6,895 bases of DNA from Alphaproteobacteria bacterium (lineage in GTDB: Bacteria; Pseudomonadota; Alphaproteobacteria; ATCC43930; CGMCC-115725): contig JAGWIH010000119.1 in NCBI GenBank assembly GCA_028866355.1, positions 1 to 6,895 on the forward strand, written 5' to 3'. Positions 1 to 5,388 of this stretch are shown one piece after another (the first letter of the stretch is position 1; every line of letters begins with the position of its first letter). The position numbers and the translations under genes are program-made. The notes under the pieces were generated by a model. The model was not told the DNA's origin. It worked only from the letters and a program-made list of their open reading frames with translations, and searched no databases.

Positions 1-35
1 TGTTCGGCGGTCATCCACTGCTGAACGCGGCCTGA
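1..35 (+). CDS. possible C-terminal end of an upstream gene (partial)
   Basis: Reading from base 3, the window opens with ten sense codons (FGGHPLLNAA) and a TGA at 33-35. The fragment is far too short to assign to a family. It is proposed only because the locus is otherwise densely packed on this strand and the next gene begins shortly afterwards. A second frame also ends here (TGA at 22-24), so the true reading frame is uncertain. If real, it would be the preceding gene of the same polysaccharide cluster. Confidence 0.3.
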   Translation, partial: FGGHPLLNAA

Positions 36-60
36 CCAGGAGCCGGTTGCACGCGACGCC

Positions 61-84
61 GCCGCGGCTTATCACAGCCGCGGC
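61..84. repeat. perfect GC-rich inverted repeat (hairpin) ahead of the first complete gene
   Basis: Bases 61-69 (GCCGCGGCT) are the exact reverse complement of 76-84 (AGCCGCGGC), with a six-base spacer (TATCAC). The RNA would form a 9-bp, nearly all-GC stem with a hexaloop. It lies between the possible stop at 33-35 and the chosen ATG at 110. No T-run follows (the next bases are TTCGG), so it is not a textbook intrinsic terminator. It could attenuate read-through, protect an RNA end or be a dyad binding site; each arm also contains the palindrome CCGCGG. The structure is read directly; the function is unknown. Confidence 0.5.
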
Positions 85-109
85 TTCGGCAGGACGGTGC
101 GGCGCGCGC

Positions 110-1102
110 ATGGACGGGGACGCGGCGGTGGCGGGGGCGATCGTGCTGGCCGCCGGATTCGGCAGCGCGATCCTGACCGTATTGCTGCGCGACTGGCTGC
201 GCCGCCGCGCGATTCTCGATCGGCCGGGCGCGCGCTCGTCGCATGCGACGCCGGTGCCACGCGGCGCCGGACTCGGCGTGATCGCGGCGCTGGTCATCGC
301 CTGGCTCGCGCTCGCGGCGCGCGGCGCGATGCCGCCCGACACGGTCGTCGTCGCGCTGGTGACCGCGTCGCTCGCACTCCTATCGTTCGTCGACGACCTC
401 CGCGGCCTCCCCGTTGCATTACGGTTGGCGGCGCATTTCGTCGCCGCCCTGATCGCCTTGGCGTTCTTTCCACATAACGCGCTTGTCTTCCAGGGCCTGT
501 TGCCGTTGCCCGTCGATCGCGCCGCCGCCGCGCTGCTGTGGGTGTGGTTCGTCAATCTCTACAATTTCATGGACGGCATCGACGGCATCACCGGCGTCGA
601 GACGGTTTGCGTCGGCGCCGGCATCGCCGCAGTGTCGCTGGCCGGCGGCGGCAACCTGGCCCCCGCAGCGCTGGTCGGTGTCGCTGTCGCGCTCGGCTTC
701 CTCCGCTTCAACTGGCAGCCGGCGAGCGTCTTCCTCGGCGACGCGGGCAGCGTGCCGCTCGGTTACGTCATGGGGTGGCTGTTGCTGGTGCTGGCGCGCG
801 GCGGACACTGGGCGCCGGCGCTGATCCTGCCGCTTTATTATCTGGCGGACGCGACCGTGACGCTGGTGCGACGGGCGCGGCGCGGCGAAGCGCTGTGGCG
901 GGCGCACCGCGATCATTTCTATCAGCGCGCGTTGCGCGGCAACGACCATGCCGCCGTCGCACGATGGGTGCTGGCCGGCGATATCGGCCTGATCGTGCTG
1001 GCGCTGGTGGCGATGAACTGGCCTTTGATCGGTCTCGGCCTTGCCGTCGTGCTCAGCGCGGCGATGCTCGCCGGTTTCGCGCGCCGCGGCGCCGCGGATT
1101 AG
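110..1102 (+). CDS. polyprenyl-phosphate sugar-1-phosphate transferase, WecA/WbpL type
   Basis: This integral membrane enzyme should start glycan assembly by transferring a sugar-1-phosphate (HexNAc or 6-deoxy-HexNAc) from a UDP-sugar to undecaprenyl phosphate at the inner membrane. The 330-residue product shows the family signatures in order: DRPGARSSHATPVPRGAGLG (37-56), the Asp-pair FVDDL (93-97), NLYNFMDGIDG (149-159), VFLGDAGS (207-214) and the cytoplasmic HRDHFYQR loop (266-273). Between them are about ten hydrophobic segments. MraY itself is unlikely because RSSH and HxxHxYQR are typical of the WecA/WbpL branch. The start is uncertain. TTG at 47 follows AGGAG with only 4 bases of spacing and would place the 61-84 hairpin inside the gene. 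ATG 110 has a weak ribosome site. GTG 128 follows GGGGA by 7 bases. ATG 110 puts RSSH at residues 42-45, as I would expect for the family. The next gene starts 7 bases after the stop. The exact sugar substrate cannot be read from sequence. Confidence 0.93.
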   Translation: MDGDAAVAGAIVLAAGFGSAILTVLLRDWLRRRAILDRPGARSSHATPVPRGAGLGVIAALVIAWLALAARGAMPPDTVVVALVTASLALLSFVDDLRGLPVALRLAAHFVAALIALAFFPHNALVFQGLLPLPVDRAAAALLWVWFVNLYNFMDGIDGITGVETVCVGAGIAAVSLAGGGNLAPAALVGVAVALGFLRFNWQPASVFLGDAGSVPLGYVMGWLLLVLARGGHWAPALILPLYYLADATVTLVRRARRGEALWRAHRDHFYQRALRGNDHAAVARWVLAGDIGLIVLALVAMNWPLIGLGLAVVLSAAMLAGFARRGAAD

Positions 1103-1109
1103 CCCACGC

Positions 1110-2057
1110 ATGCCGACGACAGCGGATCCGCGCCCGGTCGTGATTCTGGGCGCCGCCGGTTTTATCGGCCGCGCGCTGGTCGGTCATCTCGTCGCGCAGG
1201 GGTTCGCGGTGCGCGCCGTGACGCGAACCGCCGCCGCGTTTGCGCCGCCGGTCGAAGCGCGCATTGCCGGCACGCTCGATCGCCATAGCGACTGGCGCGG
1301 TCTTTTGCACGGTGCACGGGCGGTGATCCATCTCGCCAGCCGCGCCCATGCGCCAGCCGGCGGCGATTCCTGGTTCGCGTCCGAGCGCGACACGGCGGCC
1401 GCGATTGCCGATGCGGCGATGGCAGCCGGCATCGAGCGCACGATCCTCTTGAGCTCGATCAAGGTGCTGGGCGAAACGACGAGCGACCGGCCGTTTGCGG
1501 CGACGAGCCCGCCCGCGCCGCGCGATGCCTATGGGCGCGCGAAGCTCACGATCGAAACGGCGATGCGCGAGCACGGCGCTCCGGGCCTGACGGTCATCCG
1601 GCCGCCGCTGGTATACGGGCCCGGGGTCAAAGGCAATTTCCGCGCACTGCTGCGCTGGATCGCTCGCGGCGTTCCGCTGCCCTTGGCCGCAATCCGCAAC
1701 CGGCGTGCCTTCGTCTTCCGCGACAACCTGACAGCGTTGATCGCCACGGCGCTGAACCATTCGGCGGCGGCCGGCCAGGTTTTTCTGGTGCGCGACGACG
1801 CGGAGCTCAGTACGCCCGAATTGGTACGCGAGATCGGCCGGCGCATCGGCGCGCCGGCGCGGCTGTTTCCGGCACCGGCATGGCTGCTGCGCGCCGCCAC
1901 CGGCGAGCGGCTGGTCGGCTCGCTGCGCGTCGACGACGACGCAACACGCACCCGCCTGGGATGGCGGCCGCCGTTCAGCCTGGCTGAAGGCCTCGATGTG
2001 ACCTGCCGTTGGTTCGTCGACGCCGAAGGTGGGCGGGCGCGCGGTTCTCGCCTATAA
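1110..2057 (+). CDS. NAD-dependent epimerase/dehydratase, extended SDR; likely nucleotide-sugar 4-ketoreductase or 4-epimerase (WbpV/WreQ-like)
   Basis: This is a soluble cytoplasmic Rossmann enzyme of 315 residues, the normal length for the family. The NAD(P)-binding motif GAAGFIG is at 14-20, the HLASRAHAP segment is at 75-83, and the catalytic Ser region LLSSIK is at 113-118. The catalytic pair is Y141/K145 (YGRAK), followed by the substrate-loop sequences RPPLVYGPG (164-172) and NRRAFVFRDNL (197-207). The last resembles the NRRSxVxxxNL element of nucleotide-sugar epimerases and reductases. The first plausible Met is ATG 1110; a start at 1041 would add residues without a Rossmann strand and overlap the previous gene. 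There is no strong ribosome site, which fits coupling to the gene ending 7 bases upstream. Being paired with a WbpL-type transferase and close to a WbpM-type dehydratase suggests it reduces UDP-4-keto-6-deoxy-HexNAc to UDP-QuiNAc or UDP-FucNAc. That role is inferred; a simple UDP-hexose 4-epimerase is the main alternative. Confidence 0.9.
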   Translation: MPTTADPRPVVILGAAGFIGRALVGHLVAQGFAVRAVTRTAAAFAPPVEARIAGTLDRHSDWRGLLHGARAVIHLASRAHAPAGGDSWFASERDTAAAIADAAMAAGIERTILLSSIKVLGETTSDRPFAATSPPAPRDAYGRAKLTIETAMREHGAPGLTVIRPPLVYGPGVKGNFRALLRWIARGVPLPLAAIRNRRAFVFRDNLTALIATALNHSAAAGQVFLVRDDAELSTPELVREIGRRIGAPARLFPAPAWLLRAATGERLVGSLRVDDDATRTRLGWRPPFSLAEGLDVTCRWFVDAEGGRARGSRL

Positions 2058-2064
2058 AGCGCGC

Positions 2065-3294
2065 ATGGTTGTGACGAGCGCGTCCGCACGCATGAGCCCG
2101 CCGGCGATGATCCTGGCGGCGGCCGGAGTCGTGGCGCCTCCGCTCGCCGTTCTGGCGCCGTTGGGTCTTGCGCCGCTGCTAAGCGTGACGGCCGTTGCCT
2201 TGATCGTCGCCGCACCGCGCCGACTGCTCGCCGCCAGCCGGCTCTTGTGGCGGTTGGCGGCGCTGTGGTTCGCGGTTGCGCTGTTCGCGTTGCTGTCGGC
2301 GACGTGGTCGATTTTGCCGGGCCACAGCCTAGTCGAAGGCGCGCGGTTTCTTGCGATCGGAATCGAAGGTTTCATCGCGCTCGCGGCGGCGCGCGCGTTG
2401 ACGCCGCGCGAGCGCGGCCGCGTCGGCGTCGCCGCGGCCATCGGCGCAGCGTTGGGTGCCGGATTGCTGCTGTTCGAATGGGCGACCGACGCGACTTTGG
2501 CGCGCTGGATTCACGGCTGGAGCTCCGGGCTCTACGTCAACGAATCACGATACGACCGCGGCGCGACCACATTGGTCTTGATGCTGTGGCCAGCGGCACT
2601 GGCACTACGGCGCCGGCGCGTGCTTCAGGTCGGACTCGCCGCCCTCGTCGGGCTCGGCGTTTATGTCATGCCGAGCAGTGCCTCTCTTCTCGCGCTCGTC
2701 GTCGGGCTCGCGGGTTTCGCAGTAGCAACGGTTGCGCCGCGGCTCGTCGCCGGCGCGCTCGTCGCTTCGTTGATCGCGGGCGCAACGCTGTTCCCGATCG
2801 CGGTGCCGACTTATCAAACCACGGTGCAGATTCAACACGACGCACCATGGGTCAAACCCTCGGGTATTCATCGCCTGCTGATCTGGCGGTTTGCCGCCGA
2901 GCGGATCGCCGAACGGCCGCTGCTCGGCTGGGGCATGGACGCATCGCGCGAATTGCCCGGCGGCAAGCGCGATTTCGGCACGACCTTGCCGGGCCTTGAG
3001 CTTGGGCCCGGACACGACGCCATGCCGTTGCATCCGCACGACGCGCTGATGCAATGGCGCGTCGAGCTTGGCATTCCCGGCACGATCCTGTGTCTGGCAG
3101 TGGTCGTCTGGGCGCTCTACCGCGTCGGCTGGCGGTTTGGGAACGGCCGGGAGGCGCAGGCCGGCGCGCTCGGTTGGGCGGCGACGGTGACGGTCATCGC
3201 GCTTTTAAGCTTCGGCATCTGGCAAGAATGGTGGCTGTCGATCATTTGGCTCACCGCCTCGCTGCTCGCCGCGAGCCCCGCCGATGTCGCCTGA
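2065..3294 (+). CDS. O-antigen ligase/polymerase family membrane protein (WaaL/Wzy_C-like)
   Basis: This 409-residue inner-membrane protein has about 11-12 predicted hydrophobic helices and one long periplasmic-type loop, roughly residues 248-335. Family-typical sequences are SATWSILPGHSL (78-89), RGATTLVLMLWP (165-176) and RLLIWRFAAERI (270-281). These are followed by ERPLLGWGMD (283-292) and HPHDALMQWRVELGIPG (323-339), where conserved histidines precede an ELG motif and another helix. Such proteins either ligate undecaprenyl-linked O-antigen to lipid A-core or polymerise repeat units; sequence alone does not separate the two, and membership of the biosynthetic cluster allows both. ATG 2065 lies 7 bases after the previous stop. 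GTG 2029 would overlap the previous gene by 29 bases, and ATG 2092 is a shorter alternative. The first helix begins at about residue 13, so 2065 and 2092 both keep it whole. The 3' end overlaps the next gene by 11 bases. Confidence 0.9.
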   Translation: MVVTSASARMSPPAMILAAAGVVAPPLAVLAPLGLAPLLSVTAVALIVAAPRRLLAASRLLWRLAALWFAVALFALLSATWSILPGHSLVEGARFLAIGIEGFIALAAARALTPRERGRVGVAAAIGAALGAGLLLFEWATDATLARWIHGWSSGLYVNESRYDRGATTLVLMLWPAALALRRRRVLQVGLAALVGLGVYVMPSSASLLALVVGLAGFAVATVAPRLVAGALVASLIAGATLFPIAVPTYQTTVQIQHDAPWVKPSGIHRLLIWRFAAERIAERPLLGWGMDASRELPGGKRDFGTTLPGLELGPGHDAMPLHPHDALMQWRVELGIPGTILCLAVVVWALYRVGWRFGNGREAQAGALGWAATVTVIALLSFGIWQEWWLSIIWLTASLLAASPADVA

Positions 3295-4435
3295 GCGGCC
3301 GAAGCTGATCTTCCTCGTCACCGAGGATTGGTATTTCTGCTCGCACCGGCTGCCGATGGCGCGCGCGGCACGCGACAGCGGCTTCGACGTGGCGGTGGCG
3401 ACGCGGGTTTCGGCGCACGGCGAGGCCATCCGCGCCGAAGGGTTCGGCCTGCATCCGTTGCGCTGGAAGCGGCGCGCGGTTGGACCCTTGGCCACCCTGG
3501 CGGCGATTGCGGAGATCCGCCGGCTCTACCGCCGCGAGCGGCCGCTGATCGTGCATCACGTCGCGTTGAAGCCGGCGTTGCTGGGTGGCATCGCCGCGCG
3601 GCTCGCGGGCGTGCCGATCGTCGTCGGCATGGTCACCGGCATGGGGTATCTCGGCGGCTCGGACCGGCCGGCGGCGCGGCTGCTGGGGCGGCTGGCGCGG
3701 TGGATCGCGCCGATGGCGCTGTTCGGCCGGCGCGGCCGGGTCATCGTGCAAAACGAGGAGGATCGGCAAGCACTGGCCGTGATCTGCCCCGGCAAAGCGG
3801 CGCGCATCGTGCTGATCCCGGGATCGGGCGTCGATCTAACGCGCTTCACGCCCGCGCCGGAACCGGCGGCGCCGCCCGTCACCGTGGCTTATGCCGGCCG
3901 GATGATCGCGATCAAAGGCGTCGGCGTCCTCGTCGCGGCGCAGCAGCGGGCACGGCAGCAGGGCGTTGACCTACGCTTGGTGCTTGCCGGCGACAGCGAC
4001 GACGAGAATCCGAGCGCGATCGCGCGCGCGACGCTGCAACGCTGGGCGACGTTGCCGGGCGTCACGTGGCTCGGCCGCCGCGACGACGTGCGCGATGTGT
4101 GGCGCGACGCGCATATCGCGGCGCTGGCGTCGCTCGGCGGCGAAGGCGTGCCGAAGAGCCTCCTCGAGGCTGCCGCGATGGCGCGGCCGATCGTCGCCAG
4201 CGACATCGCCGGCGTACGCAGCATCGCACAACACCAAGTCAACGCGCTTTTGGTTCCGCCCGGCGACGAAGCGGCGCTGGCCGAAGCGCTGACGACGCTG
4301 GCGCGCGACGCCGCGTTGCGCGCAAGGCTCGGCGCGGCCGGCCGCAAACGCGTCGAACAGGGATTTTCGGACGAAGCAATCGCCGCCGCGACACGCACGC
4401 TCTATCGCGAGCTGTTGCGCGAAGTCGGCCGCTAG
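3284..4435 (+). CDS. glycosyltransferase family 4 (GT-B fold), probable repeat-unit assembly enzyme
   Basis: This 383-residue cytoplasmic, probably membrane-associated retaining glycosyltransferase should add a sugar to the undecaprenyl-PP-linked primer. The N-terminal GT-B domain carries WYFCSHRLPMARAA (16-29), HHVALKPALLGGIAARLAG (91-109) and GMVTGMGYLG (115-124). These resemble the acceptor-side motifs of PglA/WbpT-type enzymes that extend a WecA/WbpL-primed lipid. The C-terminal nucleotide-sugar domain starts near YAGRMIAIKGV (203-213), passes through VLAGDSDDENP (233-243) and TWLGRRDDV (261-269), and holds the EX7E signature with E287 and E295 (GEGVPKSLLEAAAMARP, 286-302). The start codon lies inside the ligase-family gene, giving an 11-base overlap and no independent ribosome site of note, so translational coupling is likely. 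It ends on a TAG that overlaps the stop of the convergent minus-strand gene. Donor and acceptor sugars cannot be assigned. Confidence 0.92.
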   Translation: MSPERPKLIFLVTEDWYFCSHRLPMARAARDSGFDVAVATRVSAHGEAIRAEGFGLHPLRWKRRAVGPLATLAAIAEIRRLYRRERPLIVHHVALKPALLGGIAARLAGVPIVVGMVTGMGYLGGSDRPAARLLGRLARWIAPMALFGRRGRVIVQNEEDRQALAVICPGKAARIVLIPGSGVDLTRFTPAPEPAAPPVTVAYAGRMIAIKGVGVLVAAQQRARQQGVDLRLVLAGDSDDENPSAIARATLQRWATLPGVTWLGRRDDVRDVWRDAHIAALASLGGEGVPKSLLEAAAMARPIVASDIAGVRSIAQHQVNALLVPPGDEAALAEALTTLARDAALRARLGAAGRKRVEQGFSDEAIAAATRTLYRELLREVGR

Positions 4436-5211
4436 GGAGCGGGAAACAACGCGTTGGTCCAACCGGCGACGCGATAGGCGACGAGGCCGAGCCATTCGTG
4501 TGCCGCCAGATCAATGCTGGCGAGCCCGTGCGCCAGCGAAATATGGAAGCGTCGAACGGCCTCGAAATCGACCGGATCGGCGACGACCGGCCAGCCGACG
4601 GCGCGGAAGCAGCCGACCGCCCGCGGCATGTGATCGGCGGACGTCACGAGGACCCAGACTTCGCCCGGCTTGGGATCGACGACCTGTTTCGAGAACACGG
4701 CGTTTTGGTGTGTCGTGCGCGATTTGTCCTCGATCACCAGGCGATCCGCGGCAACACCGAGCTCGGTCAGAAGCTGCGCCGTCGCCGCCGCTTCCGTCGT
4801 CGGCTCGTTCAGCAGGCCGCCGACGCCACCCGACAACACGATGCGCGCCGCCGGATAATGTTGCGCCAGACGCAAGGTTTCGGTGACGCGTGCGGCCGAC
4901 GGATTGAGCGCCACCTGGCCGTATTCGGCGGTGCGTTCAGGATCGACGGCGCCGCCAAGCAGGATGATGCCGTCGACCTTGGCAGGCAGCGGGTGCAGAA
5001 CGGGAAACCTGTCCTCAAGCGGCACCAACGGCAACGACGCCAGCGGCTCGATCGCCGCGGCGGCGCCGGCGACCAGCACCAGCACGATCAGCGCCAAGCC
5101 CTTACGTCCCCGGCTGGCCGATAACCGCCACGCGCCGATGGCGAGAACGATCAACAACAGGTTGCCGGGATCGAAGACGACCTGGAGGACCTTGCTGACG
5201 ATATAGAGCAT
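4432..5211 (-). CDS. YdcF/ElyC/SanA family protein (DUF218), two N-terminal membrane helices
   Basis: The 259-residue protein has two N-terminal membrane segments (about 11-30 and 39-55) followed by a DUF218 domain. Recognisable blocks are DGIILLGGAVDP (80-91), RIVLSGGVGG (123-132), DKSRTTHQNAVFSK (162-175) and VLVTSADHMPRAVGCFRAVGW (from 188), with the terminal VDFEA (214-218) also typical. The two-helix layout and the GGAVDP sequence resemble ElyC/YdcF more than SanA. E. coli ElyC is an envelope biogenesis factor linked to undecaprenyl-phosphate use; the biochemical activity of the family is not settled. ATG 5211 is chosen because AGGA lies 9 bases upstream on the minus strand (5224-5221). 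GTG 5217 is in frame but only 3 bases from that site and would add two residues. The gene sits head-to-head with the WbpM-type dehydratase gene and tail-to-tail with the GT4 gene, so it is transcribed independently of the operon on either side. Confidence 0.88.
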   Translation of the reverse strand: MLYIVSKVLQVVFDPGNLLLIVLAIGAWRLSASRGRKGLALIVLVLVAGAAAAIEPLASLPLVPLEDRFPVLHPLPAKVDGIILLGGAVDPERTAEYGQVALNPSAARVTETLRLAQHYPAARIVLSGGVGGLLNEPTTEAAATAQLLTELGVAADRLVIEDKSRTTHQNAVFSKQVVDPKPGEVWVLVTSADHMPRAVGCFRAVGWPVVADPVDFEAVRRFHISLAHGLASIDLAAHEWLGLVAYRVAGWTNALFPAP

Positions 5212-5333
5212 CGGCACGCATCCTGCCCGATCCGGTCCGCGCGCCGCCAGCCCGTTGAAAGCCGCGGCACGCGTGGCCCGGCCGCATTTTTCTTGCTGGG
5301 CCGGCGGCGGCTCACGTAACGTCGCCGAAACCC
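5212..5333. promoter_or_regulatory. divergent intergenic region, presumed promoters for both flanking genes
   Basis: This is the only sizeable gap in the window where transcription diverges (122 bases), so it should carry promoters for the minus-strand DUF218 gene and the plus-strand dehydratase gene. It contains the only slightly AT-rich patch nearby, a short T-run at 5287-5291. I found no convincing -35/-10 pair: TTGCTG at 5293-5298 has only a poor partner (GTAACG) at the right distance. No riboswitch-like or terminator structure was recognised. The promoter role is inferred from gene orientation. Confidence 0.4.
5221..5224 (-). promoter_or_regulatory. ribosome binding site of the DUF218 gene
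   Basis: Plus-strand TCCT reads AGGA on the minus strand and ends 9 bases before ATG 5211. The in-frame GTG at 5217 would be only 3 bases away. This spacing is the main reason for preferring the ATG. It is one of the few ribosome-site-like sequences at a start in this window. Confidence 0.5.
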
Positions 5334-5388
5334 ATGACCATCGTCAGCCGCCGCGCCGGAGCCGCCTATACCCATGACATCGTCATGG
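5331..5388. repeat. imperfect direct repeat and nested inverted repeat across the dehydratase start codon
   Basis: CCCATGACCATCGTCA (5331-5346) includes the start codon and recurs as CCCATGACATCGTCA (5371-5385), differing by one missing C, 40 bases downstream. The second copy also forms an inverted repeat: CCATGAC (5372-5378) and GTCATGG (5382-5388) separated by ATC. The copies are in different reading frames (40 is not a multiple of 3), so this is not a protein repeat. It could be an operator-like element or chance. Confidence 0.3.

Noticed and set aside
47..109. TTG-initiated N-terminal extension of the priming transferase
   Set aside because: AGGAG precedes it but with only 4 bases of spacing, the extra 21 residues are not family-like, and the region contains the 61-84 hairpin. 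It is not fully excluded.
419..1111. 230-codon minus-strand open frame opposite the priming transferase gene
   Set aside because: Antisense shadow with Gln/Arg/His-rich composition, contradicted by the conserved membrane-enzyme motifs on the plus strand.
1053..1760. 235-codon minus-strand open frame opposite the SDR gene
   Set aside because: Arg/Gly/Asp-rich shadow frame with no motif; the plus strand carries complete Rossmann and YxxxK motifs.
4011..4034. Alternating CG tract that could favour Z-DNA
   Set aside because: It lies inside the GT4 coding region and is explained by Ala/Arg codons in a GC-rich genome; nothing ties it to regulation.
4066..5124. 352-codon plus-strand open frame spanning the convergent junction
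   Set aside because: It overlaps the end of the GT4 gene in another frame and lies antisense to the DUF218 gene. Its Arg-rich product has no recognisable domain, whereas both overlapped genes do.
5293..5321. Possible sigma-70 promoter for the dehydratase gene (TTGCTG, 17-base spacer, GTAACG)
   Set aside because: The -10 hexamer matches the consensus very poorly, so it was not annotated as a promoter.
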